The notes: generated by a model not told the origin, from the letters alone. A stretch of 64,000 nt of DNA from Burkholderia ambifaria AMMD (GCF_000203915.1 NC_008390.1:2976001-3040000); one strand, 5' to 3'; positions 17,501-26,147 are shown, numbered from the stretch's first letter. Program-made: numbers and translations.

Positions 17501-17652
17501 CGAGCGCGATGGCCGTGCAGTTGCTGAAGTCGATGGCCCCGGCGCTCGCGCCGCTGATCGAGCGCCCGGTCGAAGCCGGCACGCGCACGGCGGGCCCCGC
17601 GCCGCAGGCGGAAACGCCCACGCCGCAGGCTGCGCCAGTCTCGCCGTCCTGA
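14545..17652 (+). CDS. Large class A penicillin-binding protein (GT51 transglycosylase plus transpeptidase)
   Basis: A 1035-residue inner-membrane enzyme that would polymerise and cross-link peptidoglycan in the periplasm. One membrane anchor lies near residues 15-42. The GT51 motifs are Glu173 in FIEDRYLLD, GGSTLATQIEKF from residue 214, and ILVRYLNSVPL. Penicillin-binding motifs follow: STAK with Ser505, SVN with Ser610, and KTGTG with Lys930. The distance from SVN to KTG, about 320 residues, is much more than the roughly 130 of PBP1b, so a long insertion is present. The ATG at 14545 is preceded by AGGGAGA. It stands alone, downstream of the insertion sequence. It is annotated only as transglycosylase-like in many genomes because the second domain is divergent. 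Confidence 0.87.
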   Translation: MNRPLNRILPRMTGSASVWTWVKWSLLAALVIAVAILVRLVMTEIATSRMQAHYLSELTRDVGYTVEAGASDHIRFPANGPYDERLGYSMIPAFQERLLARGFVVGKQARDSDRMLSLADRGLFLPYEEKDQAGLMLFDSTGSPLFATVFPQRVYADFDTVPRVVADSLMFIEDRYLLDPNQPNRNPAIDWGRFSRALADQALHVVNHHQARPGGSTLATQIEKFRHSPDGRTATPPEKLRQIASASILAYLNGPQTMLARRTILVRYLNSVPLAARPHVGEINGIGDGLAAWYGRDFNDVNRILSAPTTGDNVDEQGKAFREVLSLIIAQRAPSYFLNRGYPALQKLTDSYLRLLSNGGVISPALRDAALAAQIERAAPPAAARVQSFVSRKAVSSARASLLSALGISDLYQLDQLDLEATSTLDNGVQQAVANRLALASTRDGAQAAGLYGFEMLAPKDDPSHLTYSFTLYEHRNGANMLRVQTDSVNQPFDVNRGGRINLGSTAKLRTLITYLQIVSELHARYGNLPNAQLAHVKPDPIDGLSRWALDYLSHTRDRSLQAMLDAAVERKYSASPDVFYTGGGAQVFSNFEKSDNGRILTLHTAFEHSVNLVFVRLMRDIVHYEMLKAAGPSTSWLGDPEQRKHYLEQFVDGESKVYVKRYYTRYAGKTPDDALALMLQDVRKSPPKIATVLRSVAPNESLAWFSAHMRAQLKGTPAATMSDYDLAALYAKYAIDRFNLNDRGYIASVHPLALWTLNYLRAHPNAPLADVQRDSRDARFYTYSWLYKTRYHATQDRRIRHMVELRAYGEITKAWRALGYPFEEVTPSFAAAIGASGDQPDALAKLIGLIANGGQKAPTETITRLDFAKGTPYETRFVRAAAQPQPLLSPEIVNVARTLLGDVVQHGTARRLAGGFTLPDGKTLPVYGKTGTGDQRFNVYARGARLIESRKVNRSGTFVFVLGDRFFGVLTATAHEPYAARYDFTSAMAVQLLKSMAPALAPLIERPVEAGTRTAGPAPQAETPTPQAAPVSPS

Positions 17653-17686
17653 GCACGGCCCGCGGGCTCACGCGACGACGCGCCGC

Positions 17687-18034
17687 TCAGTGCGAGCGGC
17701 CGTCGAAATGCGTGACGGGCAGCGCGTCGATATCGACATCCTCGAGGCATCGCACGTTGATCGCGGCCATCTCGGTGCCGTTCGGATGCGTCCCCTCGCC
17801 GAACGCGTGAATCCCGCAGCGCTTGCAGAAGCGATGGCGGATCACGTGCTTGTTGAACATGTAGGTCGACAGATTGTCGTCGGGCGTGAGAAGCGTCATG
17901 TGGTCGCGCGGCACGAACCACATCAGCGCGCCCTTGCGCCGGCAGATCGAGCAGTTGCAGGCCATCACGCCCTGCAGGTCGCCTTCCGCCTCGAACTTCA
18001 CGTCGCCGCAATGGCAGCTTCCGCGATAGAGCAT
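17687..18034 (-). CDS. GFA / CENP-V family zinc protein
   Basis: A 115-residue protein of the glutathione-dependent formaldehyde-activating (GFA) fold. The zinc-binding cysteines are visible in SCHCGDVKFE, CNCSICRRKGAL and RFCKRCGIHAF. Most members are not true formaldehyde enzymes; they bind glutathione or act as small S-lyases. The start MLYRGSCHCG at 18034 is family-typical, and the longer open frame to 18406 is not. It is divergent from a DUF1272 gene with a 153-base gap. It faces the penicillin-binding protein gene tail to tail at a distance of 34 bases. Confidence 0.88.
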   Translation of the reverse strand: MLYRGSCHCGDVKFEAEGDLQGVMACNCSICRRKGALMWFVPRDHMTLLTPDDNLSTYMFNKHVIRHRFCKRCGIHAFGEGTHPNGTEMAAINVRCLEDVDIDALPVTHFDGRSH

Positions 18035-18187
18035 GGTCGTCTCCCGGTGCGGCCCGTGCACGACGACGGCGCCCGGGCGGGACACCGTTGGCCGGGCCGA
18101 TCCATGCAGGTACAGTAGCGCGCACATGCGCCGCACGCAATGTCCGGCGGCGCCCGTCCCGACCCGTCCCAACCAAGGAAAACCGTC

Positions 18188-18436
18188 ATGCTCGAACTGC
18201 GCCCCGGCTGCGAATGCTGCAACAAGGACCTGCCGCCCGATTCGGCGGAAGCCCGCATCTGTACGTTTGACTGCACGTTCTGCGCGACCTGCACCGACGA
18301 GGTGCTGAAGGGCCGCTGCCCGAACTGCGGCGGCGACCTGGTCGCTCGCCCGCGCCGGCCGGCGAGCCTGCTCGCGAAGTATCCGGCGTCGACGGAGCGC
18401 ATCCACAAGCCGGGCGGCTGCGCGAACGCCGCCTGA
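18188..18436 (+). CDS. Small cysteine-rich DUF1272 protein
   Basis: An 82-residue cytoplasmic protein of the DUF1272 family. The start MLELRPGCECCNKDLP and the following cysteine pairs (CTFDCTFCATC, GRCPNCGG) form a likely double zinc knuckle. The family is widespread in proteobacteria and has no proven function. AAGGAAAA lies about 8-15 bases upstream of the ATG. It is divergent from a GFA-type zinc protein and convergent with a GntR regulator 27 bases away. Confidence 0.85.
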   Translation: MLELRPGCECCNKDLPPDSAEARICTFDCTFCATCTDEVLKGRCPNCGGDLVARPRRPASLLAKYPASTERIHKPGGCANAA

Positions 18437-18463
18437 CGGCGCCGCATCGCGCGCCGCTTCCCG

Positions 18464-19222
18464 TTACGACATCTCGATGCGCGCGCGCGTGATCGCGAGC
18501 AGCGACGCCATCGCGCGGCGCGCGCCGTCCTCGTCGCGCACGCCGATTGCGTCGGCCACGGCCGCATGCTCGGCGAGCGACGCATTGAACACGTGCGCCC
18601 GGCGTGCGTTCAGGTGCAGCTGCGCCTCGAGCGTGCGGTCGATCAGCGCGCCGAGCGGCACCAGTAGCTCGTTGCCGCCAGCCTCCAGCACGCTCAGGTG
18701 AAAGCGCAGGTCCGCGCGCACCCATTCGTCGACGTTGCGCGCGGCGGCCATCGCGCGCACCGCGTCATCGATCGCGTCGAACGCGCCCGCCCCGTGCGAA
18801 CGCGCGGCCAGCGCGGCCGCGTGGGGCTCGATCATTTCGCGCATCTCCTGCAGCTTGAGCGCGAACGCGAGCGGCGGCGCGACCCGCGCGTACCAGTCGA
18901 GCAGGTCGGCGTCGAGCAGGTTCCATGCGCGGCGCGGCCGCACCCGCGTGCCGACCTTCGGCCGCGACTCGACCAGCCCCTTGGACGTCAGCGTGCGCAG
19001 CGCCTCGCGCAGCACCGTGCGGCTCACGCCGAACATCTCCATCAGGTCCGGCTCCCGCGGCAGCAGTGATTCGGGCGGATAGTCGCCGCGCAGGATCGCC
19101 GTCGCAAGGCGGAAGGACGTCTGTCCATGCAGGTCGCGTTGAATGATCGTTCTCCGTTGGCCGGGCACGCCGCGGCTGTCCACTATCTGCACAATAGTGC
19201 TATTAATACTATTTTTTATCAC
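18464..19222 (-). CDS. FadR-type GntR regulator, probably of galactonate use (DgoR-like)
   Basis: A GntR-family regulator with an N-terminal winged helix (LATAILRGDYPPESLLPREPDLMEMFGVSRTVLREALRTL...SRPKVGTRVRPR) and a C-terminal FCD effector domain with its metal-site histidines (FHLSVLEAGGN, EHAAVADAI). It is divergent from dgoD, so it most likely represses galactonate catabolism and responds to galactonate. The coordinates give the longest frame (GTG at 19222, 252 residues). The first 14 codons overlap a set of inverted repeats that look like an operator, so the true start is probably further in, near a GTG at 19168 or closer to the family start at RDLHGQ. Confidence 0.87.
   Translation of the reverse strand: MIKNSINSTIVQIVDSRGVPGQRRTIIQRDLHGQTSFRLATAILRGDYPPESLLPREPDLMEMFGVSRTVLREALRTLTSKGLVESRPKVGTRVRPRRAWNLLDADLLDWYARVAPPLAFALKLQEMREMIEPHAAALAARSHGAGAFDAIDDAVRAMAAARNVDEWVRADLRFHLSVLEAGGNELLVPLGALIDRTLEAQLHLNARRAHVFNASLAEHAAVADAIGVRDEDGARRAMASLLAITRARIEMS
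19181..19213. promoter_or_regulatory. Probable GntR operator cluster
   Basis: Overlapping inverted repeats built from CTATT/AATAG half-sites: CACTAT-N7-ATAGTG (19181-19199), AATAG-TG-CTATT (19193-19204) and AATAGT-N9-ACTATT (19193-19213). The AT-rich block stands out from its GC-rich surroundings and lies in the regulator-dgoD promoter region. Confidence 0.6.
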
Positions 19223-19301
19223 GCTACGCTAGGATAACCGTCACGTACTCGACGGCGCCGCATCCGCACGTCCGCGCCGCGCAACCCAGGAGACTCGCGA
19301 C

Positions 19302-20450
19302 ATGAAAATCATCCGCCTCGAAACCTTCGTCGTCCCGCCGCGCTGGCTGTTCCTCAAGATCGAAACCGACGAGGGCATCGTCGGCTGGGGCGAGCCGGTG
19401 GTCGAGGGCCGCGCGCACACGGTCGAAGCCGCCGTGCAGGAACTCGCCGACTATCTGGTCGGCAAGGATCCGCTGCTGATCGAGGATCACTGGCAGGTGA
19501 TGTACCGTGCGGGCTTCTACCGCGGCGGCCCGATCATGATGAGCGCGATCGCGGGCGTCGACCAGGCGCTGTGGGACATCAAGGGCAAGCATCACGGCGT
19601 ACCGGTGCACGCGCTGCTCGGCGGACAGGTGCGCGACCGCATCAAGGTGTATTCGTGGATCGGCGGCGACCGGCCGAGCGATGTCGCGAACAACGCGCGC
19701 GCGGTGGTCGAGCGCGGCTTCAAGGCCGTGAAGATGAACGGCTCCGAGGAGCTGCAGATCGTCGACACCTACGACAAGGTCGAGCAGGTGATCGCGAACG
19801 TCGCGGCGGTGCGCGACGCGGTCGGCCCGCACGTCGGGATCGGCGTCGACTTCCATGGCCGCGTGCACAAGCCAATGGCGAAGGTGCTCGCGAAGGAGCT
19901 CGATCCGTACAAGCTGATGTTCATCGAGGAGCCGGTGCTGTCGGAGAACGCCGAGGCGCTGCGCGACATCGTGAACCAGACCAACACGCCGATCGCGCTC
20001 GGCGAGCGGCTCTACTCGCGCTGGGACTTCAAGCACATCCTCGCGGGCGGCTACGTCGACATCATCCAGCCCGACGCGTCGCACGCGGGCGGCATCACCG
20101 AGTGCCGCAAGATCGCGACGCTCGCGGAAAGCTACGACGTCGCGCTCGCGCTGCACTGCCCGCTCGGCCCGATCGCGCTGGCCGCGTGCCTGCAGCTCGA
20201 TGCGGTCAGCTACAACGCGTTCATCCAGGAACAGAGCCTCGGCATCCACTACAACCAGGGGAACGACCTGCTCGACTACCTGCGCAACCCCGAGGTGTTC
20301 CGCTACGAAGACGGCTTCGTCGCGATCCCGCAAGGGCCGGGGCTCGGCATCGACGTCAACGAGGAGAAGGTGCGCGAGATGGCGAAGACGGGCCATCGCT
20401 GGCGCAATCCGGTGTGGCGCCATGCGGACGGCAGCGTCGCCGAGTGGTGA
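19302..20450 (+). CDS. dgoD: D-galactonate dehydratase
   Basis: A 382-residue enolase-superfamily enzyme that dehydrates D-galactonate to 2-keto-3-deoxy-galactonate (DeLey-Doudoroff pathway), in the cytoplasm. All known active-site positions of E. coli DgoD are at the same numbers: Asp183 and His185 in GVDFHGRVH, Glu209 in FIEEP, Glu235 in [10 protein letters not shown], and His285 in LALHCPLGP. The length equals the family norm. The start has a good AGGAGACTCGCGAC upstream. It is divergent from a FadR-type GntR regulator. The following steps (dgoK, dgoA) and a transporter are not in the window. Confidence 0.96.
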   Translation: MKIIRLETFVVPPRWLFLKIETDEGIVGWGEPVVEGRAHTVEAAVQELADYLVGKDPLLIEDHWQVMYRAGFYRGGPIMMSAIAGVDQALWDIKGKHHGVPVHALLGGQVRDRIKVYSWIGGDRPSDVANNARAVVERGFKAVKMNGSEELQIVDTYDKVEQVIANVAAVRDAVGPHVGIGVDFHGRVHKPMAKVLAKELDPYKLMFIEEPVLSENAEALRDIVNQTNTPIALGERLYSRWDFKHILAGGYVDIIQPDASHAGGITECRKIATLAESYDVALALHCPLGPIALAACLQLDAVSYNAFIQEQSLGIHYNQGNDLLDYLRNPEVFRYEDGFVAIPQGPGLGIDVNEEKVREMAKTGHRWRNPVWRHADGSVAEW

Positions 20451-20513
20451 TGCGGAGGTGAAGTGAGAGGAGATGCATTGCGCGGCGGACCACCCGCGCA
20501 TTGCAGGTCGAGA

Positions 20514-20539
20514 CGGCCGCCCGACAGGCGGCCGCTTTT
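20514..20539 (+). terminator. Rho-independent terminator after dgoD
   Basis: A perfect eight-pair stem CGGCCGCC / GGCGGCCG with loop CGACA, followed by C and four T. It lies 64 bases after the dgoD stop and ahead of the convergent CopD-like gene. Confidence 0.75.
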
Positions 20540-20610
20540 ACATCCGCGGCATGCGGCTCATGCGGCTCACGCAGCTCACGCGGAAACGGCACCCCGCTCC
20601 GAACCTGCCG

Positions 20611-21543
20611 TCAGCCGAGCGCCGCGAACCCCGGCACGCAGAACGACAGCACCGCGGCCGCGACGAACACCGCGATCATCGTCAGCGCTTCGAGATGCAG
20701 GATGTTGCGGAACGTGTGCGCGTCTTCGGTCGACGCGGTACGGCGCAGGCGCGGCAGCGCGGAGAAGCGGTTCAGCCCGCCGAGTACGAGCGCGAGCGCG
20801 ACGAGCAGCAGCTTGAGCAACAGCACGCGCCCCCACGTGCTGCCGTCGAGCGGTGCGAGCGAGCCGCCGAGCCCGCGCAGCGCATTGAGCACGCCGGTGC
20901 CGAGCACGAAGACGACCGCGATCGCCGAGGTTCGCGACAGTTGCTGGCCGATCCGGATCAGCGCGCCGCGCGCGACCGACGAACCGAGCACCGGCAGCAC
21001 CGCGAGCCCGGCCGCGAGCACGAGGCCGCCCCACACCGCGGTGGCGAGCAGGTGCAGCGTCTGCACGCCGACCGCTGCCGACAGCGGGCCCGTGTCGGCC
21101 GCATGGCCGAGCGACGCCTTGCCGGCCGCGACCACGATCACCGCGAGCCACAGCACCGCGTGCGCGACCGGGCCCTCGGGCTTCGCCAGCGCGACGATCG
21201 CGAGCAGCACGGCACCGGCGAACGCGACGCTCCACGCAAAGCCCGCATGCGTCTGCATCAGCATGGTCGGGATCGCATCGAACGCGCCGCCGAGCCCCGC
21301 GCCGCTCATCGACGCGGCTTCATACACGAGCCAGCCGAGATCGGCGAGCACGAGCGCCAGCGCCGCCGCGACCAGCGAATGTTGCGCGCGCAGCCATGCA
21401 TGATGCGACGGCGCGACGACCGGCCGCGCGCCGTCCTTGCCGAGCCACGCCTTGAGCAGCGCCGAGCCGACCGCCATCGCGAACGTCGCGTCCATCAAGG
21501 CCGCAAGCGCGACCTGCCCGATCCACAAGCTGTCGATCCTCAT
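20611..21543 (-). CDS. CopD-family copper-related membrane protein
   Basis: A 310-residue integral membrane protein with about eight hydrophobic segments and a C-terminal CopD domain (LHLLATAVWGGLVLAAG, GTWGRVLLLKLLLVALALVLGGLNRF, with histidines in the membrane). CopD proteins are linked to copper uptake or resistance. The start at 21543 (MRIDSLWIGQVALAAL) is chosen because the preceding 63 codons are hydrophilic and not family-like. No copC or copper regulator is next to it. It is divergent from two cytochrome c genes across 380 bases, so a link to copper supply for respiration is possible but unproven. Confidence 0.82.
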   Translation of the reverse strand: MRIDSLWIGQVALAALMDATFAMAVGSALLKAWLGKDGARPVVAPSHHAWLRAQHSLVAAALALVLADLGWLVYEAASMSGAGLGGAFDAIPTMLMQTHAGFAWSVAFAGAVLLAIVALAKPEGPVAHAVLWLAVIVVAAGKASLGHAADTGPLSAAVGVQTLHLLATAVWGGLVLAAGLAVLPVLGSSVARGALIRIGQQLSRTSAIAVVFVLGTGVLNALRGLGGSLAPLDGSTWGRVLLLKLLLVALALVLGGLNRFSALPRLRRTASTEDAHTFRNILHLEALTMIAVFVAAAVLSFCVPGFAALG

Positions 21544-21923
21544 CGCGCGCGCCCTCCCGGAAACGGCCGGCCGGCGACGCGGCGGCAGCAAGTGGAACGA
21601 CAGCGGGGAGACGGCAACGGCACGGTAGGGAACGTCATCGATGAATCCGGAAACGGGAGAAATGACTGGGTCTGCGGCGGAGGCGGCGCCGCGCGACCCG
21701 CGAGTGTACGGTCTTCGATGGTCAAAGCGCACGCCGGTTCACATCATCCGTACATATCGCGCGGCAAATTGTCGCAAGTCGCAAACAGACAGGAACCGAT
21801 GTCCTTTTGCCAAATAGCCGTCATTACCCATCGATGATAGAATGCCGCGTCGCAGCAGCCCGGCTGCCCTGCCATCCATGCGCCGAGCCGATCGTAGCCC
21901 GGACAGGTCCCCGACGAATAAAC
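21544..21923. other. Divergent intergenic region, CopD-like gene / cytochrome genes
   Basis: A 380-base region with no convincing gene. The last 150 bases before the cytochrome gene are lower in GC and contain a possible -10 box TAGAAT (21838-21843) without a clear -35 partner. The promoters for both directions should lie here. Confidence 0.5.
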
Positions 21924-22688
21924 ATGGAGTCTCGTGTGTCTTCAAGACGCCTCTTCCGTCCGTTGCTCGCCGTTCTCTTGATCGGTGGCGCGGGCCTTAT
22001 GAGCGCTGCTCAAGCGCAGACCAAGCCCACGGAGCAAGCGCACGCCCAGCAGGCGCCGCTCAAGGCACCCGATACGATGGCCGAGCGTGTGCGCGGCTGT
22101 ACCGCATGCCACGGCGTTCACGGCCAGGGCACCGATAACGACTACTTCCCGCGTCTTGCCGGCAAGCCGGCCGAGTACCTGTACAACCAGCTCGTCAACT
22201 TCCGTGACGGACGGCGCAAGTACCCGCCGATGAACTACCTGCTGACGTACCTGAACGACGATTACCTGAAAGAGATCGCCGAGCACTTCTCGGCCGAGCG
22301 TCCGCCGTACCCGACGCCCGCCAAGCCGACGCTGCCGGCCGCCACGCTCGCGCGCGGCAAGCAGCTCGTCACGCAAGGCGATCCGTCGCGCAAGCTGCCG
22401 GCCTGCGTGGCCTGCCACGGCGCCGGGCTGACCGGCATGCAGCCGGCGATCCCGGGCCTCGTCGGCCTGCACGCCGATTACCTGAGCGCACAGCTCGGCG
22501 CATGGCGCTCGGGCAACCGCCACGCGAAGGCACCGGATTGCATGCACGACATCGCGTCGAAGCTGTCGGATGAAGACGTCACGGCCGTGACCGCGTGGCT
22601 CGCCGCGCAACCGGCGCCCGCCAACCCCGTGCCGGCCCCGGCGCGTTCGATGAAGACTCCGCTCGCCTGCGGCAGCGAACCGCAATAA
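21924..22688 (+). CDS. Di-haem cytochrome c (c4-like)
   Basis: A 254-residue periplasmic cytochrome. A signal peptide (residues about 8-31, ending SAAQA) is followed by two class I cytochrome domains, each with a haem motif: CTACH near residue 58 and CVACH near residue 156. The two-domain layout is that of cytochrome c4, which passes electrons to terminal oxidases. The ATG at 21924 is used; a GTG at 21936 with GGAG five bases ahead is an alternative and would place the basic residues directly before the hydrophobic segment. It is followed 19 bases later by a tri-haem cytochrome gene, so the two form an operon. Confidence 0.88.
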   Translation: MESRVSSRRLFRPLLAVLLIGGAGLMSAAQAQTKPTEQAHAQQAPLKAPDTMAERVRGCTACHGVHGQGTDNDYFPRLAGKPAEYLYNQLVNFRDGRRKYPPMNYLLTYLNDDYLKEIAEHFSAERPPYPTPAKPTLPAATLARGKQLVTQGDPSRKLPACVACHGAGLTGMQPAIPGLVGLHADYLSAQLGAWRSGNRHAKAPDCMHDIASKLSDEDVTAVTAWLAAQPAPANPVPAPARSMKTPLACGSEPQ

Positions 22689-22707
22689 GGCAAGGGAGAC
22701 AGACACA

Positions 22708-24006
22708 ATGAAACGCAAGTCCCTGTTTGCACTCTCGGCTGTCGCGATCGTCGCGGCAGTCGCCCTCGTGCCGGTCCTGTGGCCGGGCAACGACACGCTG
22801 CACGGCGCTGCTGCCGTCGCAGCCACGCCGGCCGACCAGGCCGCGCTGATCAAGAAGGGCGAATACCTCGCGCGCGTCGGCGACTGTATCGCGTGCCACA
22901 CCGTGCGCGGCGGCAAGTCGTTCGCGGGCGGCCTGCCGATGGCGACGCCGTTCGGCACGATGTACACGCCGAACATCACGCCGGACGACAAGGACGGCAT
23001 CGGCAAGTGGACGTCGGACGACTTCTACCGCGCGATGCACACCGGTCGTTCGAAGGACGGCAGCCTGCTCTACCCGGGCTTCCCGTTCGCGAGCTACACG
23101 AAGGTCACGCGCGCCGATTCGGACGCGATCTACGCGTACCTGCGTTCGGTCCCGCCGGTCTCGGTGCCGAGCCGTCCGCACGAACTGAAGTTCCCGTTCA
23201 ACAACCGCAACCTGCTGATCGGCTGGCGCACGCTGTTCTTCAAGGAAGGCGAATACAAGCCGGATCCGACCAAGTCGGTCGAATGGAACCGCGGCGCGTA
23301 CCTCGTCGAAGGCCTCGGCCACTGCTCGATGTGCCACACGTCGATCAACATGATGGGCGGCCCGGTGAACTCGGCAGCCTTCGCGGGCGGCCTGATCCCG
23401 CTGCAGAACTGGTATGCTCCGTCGCTGACGAACGACAAGGAACTCGGCCTCGGCGACTGGCACGTGCAGGAGCTGTCCGACCTGCTGCAGGCCGGCGTGT
23501 CGAACAAGGGCGCGGTATTCGGCCCGATGGCCGACGTCGTGCACAACAGCCTCCAGTACATGAACGACGAAGATACGCGCGCAATGTCGACGTACCTGAA
23601 GTCGATCCCGCAGAAGGCTGAAGCGCCGAAGAACATGCAGTACGAGCCGTCGAAGCAGTTCGGCAACACGCTGTTCGACCAGGGCAAGAAGATCTACGCG
23701 GACAATTGCGCGACCTGCCACGCCGAAACCGGCGCAGGCAAGCCGCCCGCGTATCCGCCGCTCGCGGGCAACCATTCGATCGTGATGGAATCGGCAGTCA
23801 ACCCGATCCGCATGGTGCTGAACGGTGGCTACCCGCCGAGCACGTTCAAGAATCCCCGTCCGTACGGGATGCCGCCGTTCGCACAGTCGCTGTCGAACCA
23901 GGAAGTTGCGGCAGTCGTCACGTATATCCGGATGTCGTGGGGCAACAACGGTACGCCGATCTCGCCGCAACAGGTGAGCGACCTGCGTTCCGCGCCGCTT
24001 GACTAA
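22708..24006 (+). CDS. Tri-haem cytochrome c (alcohol/gluconate dehydrogenase subunit type)
   Basis: A 432-residue protein with an N-terminal membrane or signal segment (residues about 4-25) and three haem motifs: CIACH, CSMCH and CATCH. This layout is that of the cytochrome subunit of membrane alcohol, gluconate or sorbitol dehydrogenases, which hands electrons to ubiquinone or to other cytochromes. No flavin or PQQ catalytic subunit and no small third subunit lie nearby; the only partner is the c4-like gene 19 bases upstream. A strong terminator follows, so the operon is limited to these two genes. It may serve a dehydrogenase encoded elsewhere. Confidence 0.87.
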   Translation: MKRKSLFALSAVAIVAAVALVPVLWPGNDTLHGAAAVAATPADQAALIKKGEYLARVGDCIACHTVRGGKSFAGGLPMATPFGTMYTPNITPDDKDGIGKWTSDDFYRAMHTGRSKDGSLLYPGFPFASYTKVTRADSDAIYAYLRSVPPVSVPSRPHELKFPFNNRNLLIGWRTLFFKEGEYKPDPTKSVEWNRGAYLVEGLGHCSMCHTSINMMGGPVNSAAFAGGLIPLQNWYAPSLTNDKELGLGDWHVQELSDLLQAGVSNKGAVFGPMADVVHNSLQYMNDEDTRAMSTYLKSIPQKAEAPKNMQYEPSKQFGNTLFDQGKKIYADNCATCHAETGAGKPPAYPPLAGNHSIVMESAVNPIRMVLNGGYPPSTFKNPRPYGMPPFAQSLSNQEVAAVVTYIRMSWGNNGTPISPQQVSDLRSAPLD

Positions 24007-24025
24007 ATAACGCGCGACACAGACG

Positions 24026-24070
24026 GGGGCGCGGCTGCGGGAAAACCGCAGCCGCGCCCCTTTGCTTTTT
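24026..24070 (+). terminator. Strong rho-independent terminator after the cytochrome operon
   Basis: A perfect 15-pair stem (GGGGCGCGGCTGCGG and its complement, loop GAAAA) followed by a T-rich tail. It starts 19 bases after the stop codon. Confidence 0.92.
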
Positions 24071-24135
24071 GCGACGCCATTCCCCGCGCAGGCCGCGCGA
24101 GGCGTCGCAAATCATAAAACTCAAGAGTGGTATCT

Positions 24136-25578
24136 ATGTCTTTCGAATCTCTCGGCTTGGCCGAACCGCTGGTCAAGGCGGTCAATGAGCTCGGCTACAC
24201 ATCGCCGACCCCCATCCAGCAGCAGGCCATCCCCGCCGTCCTCGGCGGCGGCGACCTGCTCGCCGGCGCACAGACCGGCACCGGCAAGACCGCCGGCTTC
24301 ACGCTGCCGATCCTGCAGCGTCTGCACACGTATTACGCCGAGCATCGCGGTGCAAAGCGCGCGGTGCGTGCGCTGATCCTCACGCCGACGCGCGAACTCG
24401 CCGCCCAGGTCGAGGAAAGCGTGCGCGCATACAGCAAGTACGTGAAGCTGCGCTCGACCGTGATGTTCGGCGGCGTCAGCATCAATCCGCAGATCGACGC
24501 ACTCAAGCGCGGCGTCGACATCGTCGTCGCGACGCCGGGGCGTCTGCTCGATCACATGCAGCAGAAGACGATCGACCTGTCGAATCTCGACATCCTCGTG
24601 CTCGACGAAGCCGACCGGATGCTCGACATGGGCTTCATCCACGACATCAAGCGCGTGCTGGCGAAGCTGCCGCCGCAGCGCCAGAACCTGCTGTTCTCGG
24701 CTACGTTCTCCGACGAGATCAAGTCGCTCGCCGACAGCCTGCTCGATTCGCCGGCGCTGATCGAAGTCGCGCGCCGCAACACCACCGCGGAAAGCGTCGC
24801 GCAGAAGATCCACCCGGTCGATCGCGATCGCAAGCGCGAGCTGCTCACGCACCTGATCCGCGAACACAACTGGTTCCAGGTGCTCGTGTTCACGCGCACC
24901 AAGCACGGCGCGAACCGGCTCGCCGAACAGCTGACGAAGGACGGCATCAGCGCGATGGCGATCCACGGCAACAAGAGCCAGTCGGCCCGCACGCGCGCGC
25001 TCGCGGAGTTCAAGAGCAGCACGCTGCAGGTGCTGGTCGCGACCGACATCGCCGCACGCGGGATCGACATCGACCAGCTGCCGCACGTCGTCAACTTCGA
25101 CCTGCCGAACGTGCCGGAAGACTACGTGCACCGGATCGGCCGCACGGGCCGCGCGGGCGCGACCGGTGAAGCCGTGTCGCTCGTGTGCGTCGACGAGAAG
25201 CAGCTGCTGCGCGACATCGAGCGGCTGATCAAGCGCGAGATTCCGCAGGAAGTGATCGCGGGCTTCGAACCCGATCCGAGCGCGAAGCCGGAACCGATCC
25301 AGCAGCGCCGCGGCCAGCAGCCGCGTGGCGGCAATGCCGGCGGCGGCGGTGGCAATCGCCAGCCGCGAGCAGGCGGCTCAGGCCAGCCGGCCGCGAAGCG
25401 TGAAGGCGGTGCTCAGCCGAAGGCCGCGAAGGCAGCCAAGCCGCGCACGGCCGGCGGCGCGGGCGGCAATGCCGGCGGCGGCCGTCCGTCCGGCGGCAAC
25501 GCCGCACGCCCCGCGAGCGGCAACGCCGCGCACCCGAACCGCAACCGTTCGTCGCGCAGCGGCCAGCGCGGTCACTGA
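24136..25578 (+). CDS. rhlE: ATP-dependent DEAD-box RNA helicase RhlE
   Basis: A 480-residue RNA helicase that remodels RNA in ribosome assembly and decay. The helicase motifs are present in order: the Q motif ([14 protein letters not shown]), [29 protein letters not shown] ([10 protein letters not shown]), SAT (LFSATFS), then [11 protein letters not shown] and [10 protein letters not shown] in the second RecA lobe. Residues about 375-480 form a low-complexity basic Gly/Arg/Ala/Asn tail that likely binds RNA. The ATG at 24136 gives the family start MSFESLGL. The 3' end overlaps the convergent gene at 25572 by seven bases. Confidence 0.95.
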   Translation: MSFESLGLAEPLVKAVNELGYTSPTPIQQQAIPAVLGGGDLLAGAQTGTGKTAGFTLPILQRLHTYYAEHRGAKRAVRALILTPTRELAAQVEESVRAYSKYVKLRSTVMFGGVSINPQIDALKRGVDIVVATPGRLLDHMQQKTIDLSNLDILVLDEADRMLDMGFIHDIKRVLAKLPPQRQNLLFSATFSDEIKSLADSLLDSPALIEVARRNTTAESVAQKIHPVDRDRKRELLTHLIREHNWFQVLVFTRTKHGANRLAEQLTKDGISAMAIHGNKSQSARTRALAEFKSSTLQVLVATDIAARGIDIDQLPHVVNFDLPNVPEDYVHRIGRTGRAGATGEAVSLVCVDEKQLLRDIERLIKREIPQEVIAGFEPDPSAKPEPIQQRRGQQPRGGNAGGGGGNRQPRAGGSGQPAAKREGGAQPKAAKAAKPRTAGGAGGNAGGGRPSGGNAARPASGNAAHPNRNRSSRSGQRGH

Positions 25579-26081
25579 AGCCGCGCGGCCGCGCGCCGCA
25601 GGTGCTCGACCTGGCTTTGCCAGCGCGCGAGCACCTCGGCGCGCATCTCTCCTTCCAGCGCAAACGTGACACCCGTCGCGAGACGCGCATAGCCGACCCG
25701 CTGCGCATCGCCGTGCGCGATCGTCGCGGCGAAGCCGGCCAGTCCGCCGAAGTCTCCTTCGAGCGGCTCGATCCTCAGTTGTGCCTGAAAAAATGCGCCG
25801 TCCGCGACGAGCGTCAGCGCGGCCGCGCGGCGCTGCGCGATCGCACGCGCCGCGCGCGATTGCGGCCATAGCGCGAGCAGCAGCATATGCGCGTCGCGCG
25901 CATGAATCTCGCCGACACTGAGCAGCGTCGTGCGCAGCTGGTCGTCGTCGGTCGCGACGATCAGCGACGCGGCGAAGTCGGCATGGCGCTCGAGCGCGGT
26001 GCCGTCGAACAGCGCGACGACGGCCGGCGGCCACGCGTCGAACGTCCATTGTTCGAGCGCGTGGCGATGGGAATCGGTCAT
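25572..26081 (-). CDS. Conserved hypothetical protein, possibly flavin-binding split barrel
   Basis: A 169-residue soluble protein without signal or membrane segments. I do not recognise it firmly. The alternation of strands around [36 protein letters not shown] resembles pyridoxamine-phosphate-oxidase-like proteins, but no clear FMN motif is seen. The start [12 protein letters not shown] at 26081 is chosen because the extra 14 codons of the longer frame lack a ribosome site. It overlaps the rhlE 3' end by seven bases tail to tail and lies downstream of the ferritin-like gene on the same strand (66 bases). Confidence 0.65.
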   Translation of the reverse strand: MTDSHRHALEQWTFDAWPPAVVALFDGTALERHADFAASLIVATDDDQLRTTLLSVGEIHARDAHMLLLALWPQSRAARAIAQRRAAALTLVADGAFFQAQLRIEPLEGDFGGLAGFAATIAHGDAQRVGYARLATGVTFALEGEMRAEVLARWQSQVEHLRRAAARLQ

Positions 26082-26147
26082 GATGGCGGCCCCGGTGAAA
26101 AGCAGACGATGATGCCGCAGCATACGCGCTGGGCCGCGCGGTGACGA

